Part shown: positions 1 through 7,790 of the stretch, piece by piece
Numbering within the stretch: the stretch's first letter is position 1
How the letters are laid out: every line of letters begins with the position of its first letter
NCBI RefSeq assembly: GCF_014640635.1
Contig: NZ_BMHI01000001.1
Location: forward strand, 496,001 to 560,000
Direction: 5' to 3'
Source: Flexivirga endophytica
GTDB taxonomy: Bacteria; Actinomycetota; Actinomycetes; Actinomycetales; Dermatophilaceae
Length of the DNA stretch: 64,000 nucleotides
The notes under the pieces: model-generated
Told to the model about the DNA's origin: nothing
Database searches by the model: none
What the model saw: the letters and a program-made list of their open reading frames with translations, nothing else
Translations under genes and position numbers: made by a program

Positions 1-1341
1 TGTTTCCGGATCGCGGACGGCACGTTCCTGGCTTGGGAGGGCAGCAACGACGACCACGGCAGCTGTCACGGGAGCTGCACCCACGTGTGGAACTACCAGT
101 ACGCTCTCGAGGCGCTCTTCCCGGATCTCGCATGGAGCATGCGCGAGGTCGAGTTGCTGAACAGCATGGACGAGCGCGGCATGATGAGCTTCCGCGCCGA
201 GCTGCCGCTGCAGACCAACGGGACCGGCTGGCGGGTGGCCGCTGCCGATGGCCAGATGGGCGCGCTGGTCCGACTGCACCGCACCTGGCAGCTGACCGGC
301 GACACCGACCACCTGCGTCGGCTGTGGCCGGCGGCTCGGCGGGCACTGGAGTTCGCGTGGATCGCCGACGGGTGGGACGCGGACCAGGACGGTGTGATGG
401 AGGGCTGCCAGCACAACACGATGGACGTCGAGTACTACGGACCCAACGGTGTCGGCCAGTCCTGGTACCTCGCTGCGCTCGGAGCGATGGCGCAGTTGTC
501 GCAGGTCGTCGGGGACGACGAATTCGCCTCTCGTTGCGCGAAAGTGCGTGACCTCGGCGCGTCCGCCACCGACGGGGAGCTCTTCAACGGGGACTTCTAC
601 GAGCAACACGTGCTGCCCCCGGGCGACGACTCCCACATCGCGGAGGGACTACGGATCCGGCACACCGGCGACAACCCGGACATGGGATCGGACGACCTCG
701 TCGATCCCGACCTCCAGCTCGGCCTCGGCCTGGCCGGGGACCAGCTCGCCGGTGTGACGATGGCGACCGCCGGAGATGTCGAGCACGGCCTGAACCCCGG
801 CAACGTGCGACGCGCGCTGGTCGGCATCTGGGAGCACAACCATCGCGACAGCTTCCTCGGCCACTTCAATCACCTGCGGACGTTCGCGTCGGGCGCGGAG
901 CGTGGTCTGGTGAACTGCAGCTACCCGCGCGGCGGGCGTCCGGAACGCCCTTCGCCATACAGCAACGAGGTGTGGACCGGCATCGAGTACACGGCCGCCA
1001 CGGGTCTTGCGCAGGTCGGCGAGCATGCGATCGCAGCGCAGATCGCGGCCGACGTGCGCAGCCGGTATGACGGCACCGCACGCAACCCGTTCAACGAGGT
1101 CGAGTGCGGCAACCACTACGTCCGCTCGATGGCGGCGTTCGGCATGGTCTCGGCCTGGCCGCGCGCGACGATCGACATCGCACGCGGGCTGATCGTCACC
1201 GACCGGGTGCCGGGTGACTGGCCGGTGGTGGCCGGAGAACTCCTCGGCACCTTGCACATCACGAAGGACGAAGCGACCTACCTGCCGGTGCGCGGCGGAG
1301 TGCTGTCGGTGATCGTCCGCGATCAGGAGGAGGCGGGATGA
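1..1341 (+). CDS. GH116-family glycosidase, 5'-truncated by the window
   Basis: This is the C-terminal part of a glycoside hydrolase family 116 protein (relatives of bile-acid beta-glucosidase GBA2). The frame is open from base 1 and no start lies in the window, so at least the N-terminal beta-domain is missing. The visible part is the alpha/alpha-toroid catalytic domain: a CHGSCTHVWNY segment at bases 46-96, a DQDGVMEGCQHNTMDVEYYG-type segment near 385-440, and EVWTGIEYTAATGLA near 967-1010. All three are typical of the family. The gene overlaps the downstream kinase by 4 bp (ATGA), so it is translationally coupled into a sugar operon. The family call is firm; the substrate (beta-glucoside, beta-xyloside or other) cannot be read from the sequence. 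Confidence 0.85.
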   Translation, partial: CFRIADGTFLAWEGSNDDHGSCHGSCTHVWNYQYALEALFPDLAWSMREVELLNSMDERGMMSFRAELPLQTNGTGWRVAAADGQMGALVRLHRTWQLTGDTDHLRRLWPAARRALEFAWIADGWDADQDGVMEGCQHNTMDVEYYGPNGVGQSWYLAALGAMAQLSQVVGDDEFASRCAKVRDLGASATDGELFNGDFYEQHVLPPGDDSHIAEGLRIRHTGDNPDMGSDDLVDPDLQLGLGLAGDQLAGVTMATAGDVEHGLNPGNVRRALVGIWEHNHRDSFLGHFNHLRTFASGAERGLVNCSYPRGGRPERPSPYSNEVWTGIEYTAATGLAQVGEHAIAAQIAADVRSRYDGTARNPFNEVECGNHYVRSMAAFGMVSAWPRATIDIARGLIVTDRVPGDWPVVAGELLGTLHITKDEATYLPVRGGVLSVIVRDQEEAG

Positions 1342-2858
1342 CCAAGGTCTTCCTCGGGGTCGACATCGGCACGTCGAGCAGCAAAGGCGTCCTCGTCGGC
1401 AGCAACGGTGAGGTGTTGGCGTCGGCGACGCGGGAGCACGACGTCCGACGCCCGGCTCCCGGCAAGGTCGAGATGGACGGCCGCGTGTGGTGGGACGAAT
1501 TCTGCTCATTGGCAACCGAACTCGTCGGTGGGTCGGTCCATCAGGTAGCGGCCGTCGGAGTCAGCGGGATGGGTCCTTGCGTGTTGTTGACCGACGAGCA
1601 GGACGACCCGGTGCGTCCGGCGATCCTGTATGGCGTCGACACCCGCTCCGGAGCGCAGCAGGAGGCCTGCAACAGCAGATACGGGCCCGAGGAGATCCTG
1701 CGCCGGTGCGGGTCGGCGATGTCCAGCCAGGCGGCGGGTGCCAAGGTCGCGTGGGTCGCGGAGCACGAACCGGAGGTCTACGCCCGCGCCCGCCGGCTTT
1801 TCATGCCCTCATCGTGGCTGGTGCGCAAGCTGACCGGCGAATACGTCCTCGACCACCATTCGGCCAGCCAGAGCACCCCGATGTATGACGTCCACGACCA
1901 CTCCTGGATCGATCCCTGGGCCGGCGAGGTCGCACCCGGGATCGAGCTGCCCCCGCTGCGCTGGGCCGATGAGGTCGCCGGCCGTGTCACAGCCGAGGCG
2001 GCTGCGAGAACCTCGCTGGCGGAGGGGATTCCGGTCATCACCGGCACCATCGACGCCTGGTCCGAAGCGATCAGTGTCGACGCACACAACACCGGTGACC
2101 TGATGCTGATGTACGGCACCACCATGTTCCTGATCAACACGGTCGCCGAACCGGTCCGGGTCCCTGCGCTCTGGGGCCCGGTCGGCGCGCTGCAGGATAC
2201 CTTCAGCCTGGCCGGCGGGATGGCGACCTCGGGCGCGATCACCGCCTGGCTGCGTGATCTCTACGGTGGCGTCGGCTACGCGCAACTGGCGCAGGAGGCA
2301 GCCGAGGTGCCGGCCGGTGCGGAGGGGTTGTTGATGCTGCCCTACTTCGCGGGTGAGCGGACGCCGATCATGGATCCGTCCGCGCGTGGTGTCATCGCCG
2401 GTCTCACGTTGTCCCACGGACGAGCGCACATCTACCGGGCTGCGTTGGAGGCCACCGCTTTCGGCGTGCGGCACAACATCGAGACGATGCTCGATGCCGG
2501 CGCCTCGGTCGGTCGGGTCGTAGCGGTCGGTGGCGGCCTCGCCACCGACCTGTGGCCGCAGATCGTCACCGATGTGACCGGGGTGGAACAAGTCATCCCG
2601 GAGCGCACGATCGGTGCGTCATACGGCGCGGCATACCTGGCAGCTACGCAGGTGAGTGACGTCGCGATCCGCGACTGGAACCCGCCGCGCACCATCTGCC
2701 GGCCCGACCCGGACAACCGACGGCGCTACGACGAGCGCTACCGGCTCTATCGGCAGCTCTACGACAGGACCCGCGACATCGCGCACGCGCTCGCGTCCGC
2801 GGACACCGACGACCACGCACCCGCCGCTTCAGAAGGAGACTCGAATGACCACGTATGA
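1338..2858 (+). CDS. FGGY-family carbohydrate kinase
   Basis: A 506-aa sugar kinase of the xylulokinase/ribulokinase superfamily (FGGY_N plus FGGY_C). The N-terminal phosphate-binding motif DIGTSSSKGVL is at residues 9-19, and the C-terminal ATP-site motif GGGLATDLWPQI near residues 398-410 matches the second FGGY signature. The length is the family norm. The start is ATG 1338 behind AGGAGG; it overlaps the GH116 stop by 4 bp, and its own 3' end overlaps the isomerase start by 14 bp. The operon context implies that it phosphorylates the ketose made by the adjacent isomerase, but the exact sugar is not determinable. Confidence 0.88.
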   Translation: MTKVFLGVDIGTSSSKGVLVGSNGEVLASATREHDVRRPAPGKVEMDGRVWWDEFCSLATELVGGSVHQVAAVGVSGMGPCVLLTDEQDDPVRPAILYGVDTRSGAQQEACNSRYGPEEILRRCGSAMSSQAAGAKVAWVAEHEPEVYARARRLFMPSSWLVRKLTGEYVLDHHSASQSTPMYDVHDHSWIDPWAGEVAPGIELPPLRWADEVAGRVTAEAAARTSLAEGIPVITGTIDAWSEAISVDAHNTGDLMLMYGTTMFLINTVAEPVRVPALWGPVGALQDTFSLAGGMATSGAITAWLRDLYGGVGYAQLAQEAAEVPAGAEGLLMLPYFAGERTPIMDPSARGVIAGLTLSHGRAHIYRAALEATAFGVRHNIETMLDAGASVGRVVAVGGGLATDLWPQIVTDVTGVEQVIPERTIGASYGAAYLAATQVSDVAIRDWNPPRTICRPDPDNRRRYDERYRLYRQLYDRTRDIAHALASADTDDHAPAASEGDSNDHV

Positions 2859-4479
2859 CGTGCCCGCCGTGCGACCGGAGCCGACCGCAGCACCGCGTGA
2901 GGTGTGGACGGTGGCCAGTGGCGACCTGCGCCCCGCGGCGAACGAAACCTGTTGGCCGGTGCAGGAGAAGCTCGAGCGGGACCTCGGCGCGGCCGTGGAG
3001 GGGCTGGGCTGGTCCGTGCACCGCGGCCACCCGTATGACGAGGCCAAGAAGCACGGCTTCATCGACAGCCAGCGCGCCGGCCTGGAGATCTTCAAGCAGA
3101 TCCCGCCGGACGCGCCGCTGATCGTCGTCGAGGCGGTCTGGCAGTACAGCCACCACGTGCTCGCCGGACTGCGCAGCCACCGCGGACCGATTCTCGTGGT
3201 CGCCAACTGGGTCGGCGACTTCCCCGGCCTGGTCGGCCTGCTCGGACTGACGGCCAGCCTGACCAAAGCCGGTGTCGACCACTCGGCGTTGTGGAGCAAG
3301 GACTTCACCGACGACTGGGCGCGCAACGGACTGCGGACCTGGTTCGAGACCGGCACCATCGTGCACGACCAGAGCCATGTCCACGACCTCGGCGAACAAC
3401 CCGAAAGCCCCGAACGCGAGCTCGGCGTCGCACTCGCCCGGCAGCTGAAGGCGGACAAGGCCATCGCCGGCGTCTTCGACGAGGGCTGTATGGGCATGTA
3501 CAACGCGATCTTCGACGACGAGCTGATCAACCCGCTCGGCATCTACAAGGAGCGGCTGTCGCAGAGCGCGCTGGTCGCTGAGATGCAGAAGGTGACCGAC
3601 GACGAGGCCGAGGGTGTGCACCAGTGGCTGATCGACCGGGGGATGACCTTCCACCTGGGCACCGACGAGGCGACCGAGCTGACCAAGGCGCAACTGATCA
3701 GCCAGTACAAGATGTACATCGCCGCGCTGCGCATCTCCGACGACTTCGGGCTCGACGCGGTCGGCATCCAGTACCAGCAGGGGCTGAAGGACACCGTCCC
3801 CGCGAGCGACCTCGCCGAGGGCCTGCTGAACAACGTGCAGCGCCCGCCGGCCTTCAGCCGGGACGGTTCACGCGAGCTGTATGCCGGGAAGGCGCTGCCG
3901 CACTTCAACGAGGTCGACTGGGGAGTGGCGGTGGATTCCCTTGCCACCAACCGGATCTGGACCGCGATGGGTCTCGACCCGGCGACGACCTTGCACGACA
4001 TCCGCTGGGGGGAGGAGTATGACGGGCGGTTCGTCTGGGTGATGGAGATCTCCGGCTCGGTGCCGGCTTCCCACCACGGCGGTTACGACAAGTCGTACTC
4101 CAAGCGGCAGAACCCGATGTTCTTCCCGCTGGGCGGTGGGACGCTCGCCGGTGTCTCGAAGCCGGGCGAGGTCGTCTGGTCGCGCGTCTTCATCATGGAT
4201 GGCGTCCTGCACGCGGACATCGGCCGGCTGACGGCGGTCGAGCTGCCCGAGGAGGAGACGCAGCGGCGGCTGAACGCGACGAACCCGGAGTGGCCGATCA
4301 TGCACGCGGTGCTGCACGGCGTCACCCGTGATCAGTTCATGGCGCGTCACAAGGCCAATCACCTCTGCGTCACCTACGCGCCGGACGGGGAGACCGCGGA
4401 CCGCGCGCTCGCCGCCAAGGCCGCGATATTCGACGAGCTCGGCATACGGGTGCACCTCATCGGCAACGCCACCGTGTAG
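2845..4479 (+). CDS. FucI/AraA-fold sugar isomerase
   Basis: A 544-aa protein resembling the L-fucose/L-arabinose isomerase fold. It has an N-terminal Rossmann-like half, then the stretch DEGCMGMYNAIFDDELIN (near residues 212-229), which resembles the metal-binding region of FucI-type enzymes, and a C-terminal half rich in aromatic and His residues. ATG 2845 is chosen because it follows AAGGAG at ideal spacing; the open frame extends upstream only through the kinase gene. Genes annotated as fucose isomerase in actinobacteria look like this. Together with the FGGY kinase it should perform aldose-to-ketose isomerisation and then phosphorylation. The substrate (fucose, arabinose or another deoxysugar) is inference. 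Confidence 0.65.
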   Translation: MTTYDVPAVRPEPTAAPREVWTVASGDLRPAANETCWPVQEKLERDLGAAVEGLGWSVHRGHPYDEAKKHGFIDSQRAGLEIFKQIPPDAPLIVVEAVWQYSHHVLAGLRSHRGPILVVANWVGDFPGLVGLLGLTASLTKAGVDHSALWSKDFTDDWARNGLRTWFETGTIVHDQSHVHDLGEQPESPERELGVALARQLKADKAIAGVFDEGCMGMYNAIFDDELINPLGIYKERLSQSALVAEMQKVTDDEAEGVHQWLIDRGMTFHLGTDEATELTKAQLISQYKMYIAALRISDDFGLDAVGIQYQQGLKDTVPASDLAEGLLNNVQRPPAFSRDGSRELYAGKALPHFNEVDWGVAVDSLATNRIWTAMGLDPATTLHDIRWGEEYDGRFVWVMEISGSVPASHHGGYDKSYSKRQNPMFFPLGGGTLAGVSKPGEVVWSRVFIMDGVLHADIGRLTAVELPEEETQRRLNATNPEWPIMHAVLHGVTRDQFMARHKANHLCVTYAPDGETADRALAAKAAIFDELGIRVHLIGNATV

Positions 4480-4558
4480 CCGCCCGTATGCCGGATGCGT
4501 CGCCCGCATTCCGGACGCGCTGTGAGGCCGCGAGGCGCCCAGTGGGAGACTGCCGCCT

Positions 4559-5749
4559 GTGAAGGCGCTGCTCCTGGAAAGCATCCACCCGTTCGCCGAG
4601 TCGATCCTGCGCGAAGCAGGTTTCGAGGTCGAGACCCGGACCGGGGCTCTCGACGAGTCCGAGTTGATCGACGCCCTGCAAGGCGTCGACCTCGTCGGTA
4701 TCCGGTCCAAGACCGAGATCACGTCCGGCGTGCTCGAGAAGGCGAGCGGGCTGACCGCGATCGGTGCGTTCTGCATCGGCACCAACCAGATCGCGTTGGA
4801 GGACGCGGCTTCTCGTGGCATCGCCACCTTCAACGCGCCGTTCTCCAACACGCGCAGCGTCGTGGAGCTGGCAGTCGCGGAGATCATCGCGATGGCCCGC
4901 CGGCTCACCGAGAAGGACAGCTCGCTGCACGACGGCGTCTGGGACAAGAACTCCAAGGGATCCCACGAGATCCGCGGCCGCAAGCTCGGCATCGTCGGCT
5001 ACGGCAACATCGGCTCGCAACTGTCCGTCGTCGCCGAGATGCTGGGTCTGCAGGTCTTCTTCTACGACACCGACGACAAGCTCGCGATGGGCAACGCGCA
5101 CCGCTGCGACAGCCTCGAGGAGTTGCTCGAGACCGCCGAGGTCATCACGCTGCACGTCGACGGCCGGTCGGGCAACGCCGGGTTCTTCGGCGCCGAGCAG
5201 TTCGCCAAGATGCGGGAGCGCTCGCTCTTCCTGAACCTCTCCCGCGGGTTCGTCGTCGACTACGACGCACTGCGCGAGAACCTCCTGTCCGGGCACATCG
5301 CCGGTGCTGCCGTCGACGTCTTCCCGACCGAGCCGAAGAAGCGCGGCGAGGCGTTCGAGTCGCCGTTGCAGGGCATCCCCAACGTCATCCTGACCCCGCA
5401 CATCGGCGGGTCGACCGAGGAGGCGCAGGAGGACATCGGCCGCTTCGTCGCCAGCAAGCTGCGCGACTACATCAGCCGCGGCACCACCACGCTCAGCGTC
5501 AACCTGCCGTCCCTGTCGATGGAGGAACGCCCGGGTGGCCGGCGCATCACCCACCTGCACCGCAACACCCCGGGCGTGTTGGCCAAGGTCAACAGCATCC
5601 TCGCCGAGCACGGCGTCAACATCGAAGGCCAGTTGCTCAACACGCGCGGCGAGAACGGCTACGTCGTCACCGATGTCGCGCAGTTGCCCGATGCCGCGGT
5701 CGCCGACCTCAAGGCCATGCCGGAGACCACTCAGCTGCGGGTCATCTAA
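4559..5749 (+). CDS. serA: D-3-phosphoglycerate dehydrogenase
   Basis: A 396-aa NAD-dependent D-2-hydroxyacid dehydrogenase of the short SerA type: catalytic and Rossmann domains followed directly by a C-terminal ACT domain (from about residue 328), without the extra intervening domain of the long mycobacterial form. The dinucleotide motif GYGNIGSQ is at about 147-154, the substrate Arg in LSRGF near 230, and the catalytic His in TPHIGGST near 281. It catalyses the first committed step of serine synthesis, and the ACT domain suggests serine feedback. The start is GTG 4559. A 54-bp repeat begins directly after the TAA stop. The downstream gene is convergent. Confidence 0.93.
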   Translation: MKALLLESIHPFAESILREAGFEVETRTGALDESELIDALQGVDLVGIRSKTEITSGVLEKASGLTAIGAFCIGTNQIALEDAASRGIATFNAPFSNTRSVVELAVAEIIAMARRLTEKDSSLHDGVWDKNSKGSHEIRGRKLGIVGYGNIGSQLSVVAEMLGLQVFFYDTDDKLAMGNAHRCDSLEELLETAEVITLHVDGRSGNAGFFGAEQFAKMRERSLFLNLSRGFVVDYDALRENLLSGHIAGAAVDVFPTEPKKRGEAFESPLQGIPNVILTPHIGGSTEEAQEDIGRFVASKLRDYISRGTTTLSVNLPSLSMEERPGGRRITHLHRNTPGVLAKVNSILAEHGVNIEGQLLNTRGENGYVVTDVAQLPDAAVADLKAMPETTQLRVI

Positions 5750-5803
5750 CCCCACGAAGTTTCTCCCCCGCTGCGCTCCTCCGAATACTTCGCGGGGGCC
5801 CCG
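5750..5803 (+). repeat. 54-bp palindromic repeat, copy A
   Basis: First of three copies of a 54-bp element (others at 43682-43735 and, inverted, 63119-63172). It begins CCCCACGAAGT and ends in ACTTCGCGGGG plus a short C/G tail, so the ends can pair as an 11-bp imperfect stem around a pyrimidine-rich middle. It starts one base after the serA stop, between two convergent genes, where it could act as a bidirectional terminator. Confidence 0.85.
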
Positions 5804-5817
5804 GCTCCATGTCCGAT

Positions 5818-7020
5818 TCAGTCAACAAGACCGACCAGTCGGTCGGCGATCTCACCGATCACCGCATGCGACGTGGCCAGCGTCAGACGCAGGAATCCCG
5901 CTGTGCCACAGGCGGTTCCGTTCGTGCCGAGCACGTCGGTGCGCTTTGCGACCTCACCCGGGTCGATGTCGGCCTTCCGCAGGTCCAGCCAGTGGATGTA
6001 TGTCGCCTCGGGGGCCGCGTAGCCGATCGACGGGGCCTTCGCGATCCGGTCGGCGAACAGGTCGCGACCGCGCCGCAGGTAGTCCACGACCGCGTCCAGG
6101 TGCGCCACACCCTCCACGCTGTATGCCGCCGACGCGGCGACCGCTCCGAGCGGCGACGTGCCGTGCCGCACCACGAAGGGCGACGCCGACCAGCGACGCC
6201 GGTGCTCCGCGGAGGTCATGATGAGCTGCGCACATGCCAGGCCCGGCAGGTTCCAGCCCTTCGACGCCGAGACGGCAGTGACGGTATGTGCCGCGGTGCG
6301 CTCGTCCAGGGCGGCATACGGAATGTGCTGATGCCCGGGATAGACCAGGGGAGAGTGGATCTCGTCCGCGAAGACCGTTGCGCCGGTCGCCTCGACGACG
6401 TCGGCGACGGCCAGCAGCTCGTCGCCGGTCGCGACCTGACCGGCCGGGTTGTGCGGATTGATCAGCACCAGCAGCCCACCGCCGTCGAGGGCGGCGGCCA
6501 GTCGCTGCGGGTCGAGGACGAAGCGGCCGTCGACCTGATCCATCGGGAGCGTGCGCAACTCTGTGCCCAGGGCGCCGGGCAACTCCAGGAACGGCATGTA
6601 TGCCGGCGTCGGCAACACCACCGGCGTCCCGGGCCCGACCAGATGACCGATGGTGAACGCGAACGCGCCGAGCACATCCGGAAGCAGTTGCACGTGACCG
6701 GGATCCACCGTCCAGCCGAAGCGGCGCTGCTGGAAGTCGGCACACGCGGCGGCGGTCTCGTCGCTGACGACGGCCGGTAGATAACCGGTCAGGCCCTGGG
6801 CAACCGCCGCGGTGATGGCGTCCCGCACCGTGGGCGCCAGCGGAAGATCCGATTCGGCGATGAACGCGCCCAGTTGATCCCCGGAGGTTACCGACCACTT
6901 GACCGATCTGCGTGCTCGCAACTGTTCGACGCCGAGCCGGTCCATGGCGGCGTCGATGCCGCCGTGCTTGATGTCGTTGATGCTGTCTACGTCGTCGCCG
7001 TGTCCGATGCCCACGGTCAT
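5818..7020 (-). CDS. MalY/PatB-type PLP aminotransferase (cystathionine beta-lyase-like)
   Basis: A 400-aa fold-type I PLP enzyme. The order of motifs fits the MalY/PatB branch of class I/II aminotransferases: PTPAYMPF, INPHNPAGQV with the substrate-binding Asn, a DEIHSPLVYPG segment with the PLP-binding Asp and Tyr, and the Schiff-base lysine in SASKGWNLPG at about residue 254. This family cleaves C-S bonds of cystathionine or cysteine conjugates. ATG 7020 is chosen because GAGGG lies 9 bases upstream. A GTG at 7026 and an internal ATG at 6945, where close family members tend to start, are alternatives. It lies 5 bp from the upstream unknown gene and is probably cotranscribed with it. Confidence 0.85.
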   Translation of the reverse strand: MTVGIGHGDDVDSINDIKHGGIDAAMDRLGVEQLRARRSVKWSVTSGDQLGAFIAESDLPLAPTVRDAITAAVAQGLTGYLPAVVSDETAAACADFQQRRFGWTVDPGHVQLLPDVLGAFAFTIGHLVGPGTPVVLPTPAYMPFLELPGALGTELRTLPMDQVDGRFVLDPQRLAAALDGGGLLVLINPHNPAGQVATGDELLAVADVVEATGATVFADEIHSPLVYPGHQHIPYAALDERTAAHTVTAVSASKGWNLPGLACAQLIMTSAEHRRRWSASPFVVRHGTSPLGAVAASAAYSVEGVAHLDAVVDYLRRGRDLFADRIAKAPSIGYAAPEATYIHWLDLRKADIDPGEVAKRTDVLGTNGTACGTAGFLRLTLATSHAVIGEIADRLVGLVD

Positions 7021-7025
7021 CGACA

Positions 7026-7664
7026 CTAGCCCTCGTCGGCCAGGTCGACGTAGGGCACCGCATAACTCCCGAGGACCAGGATGCGCTGGCTCTCCGTCCC
7101 GTCCCAGTCGACCTGCAGGCCGTGCGCGGCGAACCTCCGGGCGACACGTTCGCCGACCTCCACCGCGCCCTCGCCGGTCTCGCTGAAGACCCCGAAGGCG
7201 ACGAAGAGTTGTTGCTCGAAGATCATCCGCTCCACGTCGGTGACGGTGCTGAAGCAGTAACCGTCGATCGAATGGCCTTCTCCCGCGAGGACGTTCGCCG
7301 CTTCGGAGATCGCGGACAGCGATTGCTGGACGTCACGACCCTCGCCGAAACCGAAGACGATCCCGCTCGCGGTGAGTTCCTCCAGTGCGGTGATCAGTCC
7401 GAGCGCCATTTGGCTGGGGAAGGGCACCTGGATGTTGTGGTCCCGGATCAGCCAGTCGACGACACCGGGCACGGCCTCCTCGGTGATGTCGGCCTCACGG
7501 AGCGCGGCGTCGCCGGCGAGTTCCCAGCGCAGCCGGTCCTCCAGCTCCTCGCGGCTGTCGGTGCCGATGCAGATGCGCAGCGCCAGCCGGCCGAGAGCGG
7601 TGTTCGGATCGGGCGGGAACTCGCCGGTGAAGTTGACGTCGGAGGGGAGCTGCTGTGCGGACAC
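7026..7664 (-). CDS. conserved protein of unknown function (DUF6891-like)
   Basis: A 212-aa soluble protein without signal or membrane segments. The central GLITALEELTASGIVFGFG region, a CFSTVTDVERM stretch and the C-terminal GLQVDWDGTESQRI are reminiscent of the small actinobacterial family DUF6891, but I cannot confirm this without a profile search. The start is GTG 7664: the nearby ATG codons are out of frame. It runs directly into the PLP enzyme gene (stop at 7026) and is divergent from the McrB gene. No function can be assigned. Confidence 0.65.
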   Translation of the reverse strand: MSAQQLPSDVNFTGEFPPDPNTALGRLALRICIGTDSREELEDRLRWELAGDAALREADITEEAVPGVVDWLIRDHNIQVPFPSQMALGLITALEELTASGIVFGFGEGRDVQQSLSAISEAANVLAGEGHSIDGYCFSTVTDVERMIFEQQLFVAFGVFSETGEGAVEVGERVARRFAAHGLQVDWDGTESQRILVLGSYAVPYVDLADEG

Positions 7665-7695
7665 GGCATCATGGTGCCAAACTCTGCGTGCTCTC

Positions 7696-7711
7696 ACGTG
7701 GGGTTCCACGT
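7696..7711. promoter_or_regulatory. inverted repeat in a divergent intergenic region
   Basis: ACGTGG-4-CCACGT is a perfect 6-bp inverted repeat in the 126-bp gap between the minus-strand gene at 7664 and the McrB gene at 7791. A repressor-type operator serving one or both genes is possible. No clear promoter hexamers were seen. Confidence 0.3.
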
Positions 7712-7790
7712 TGCCCACCGAACGAGACCGCCCATCCCGTAATCTGGACGATGGTCCTTTCCCTTCTGCGACTTCGGAGTTGTCAACGCT

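Noticed and set aside
2656-2844. Upstream extension of the isomerase frame
   Set aside because: It lies within the kinase gene and is Thr/Arg/Ser-rich; ATG 2845 has a clear AAGGAG site.
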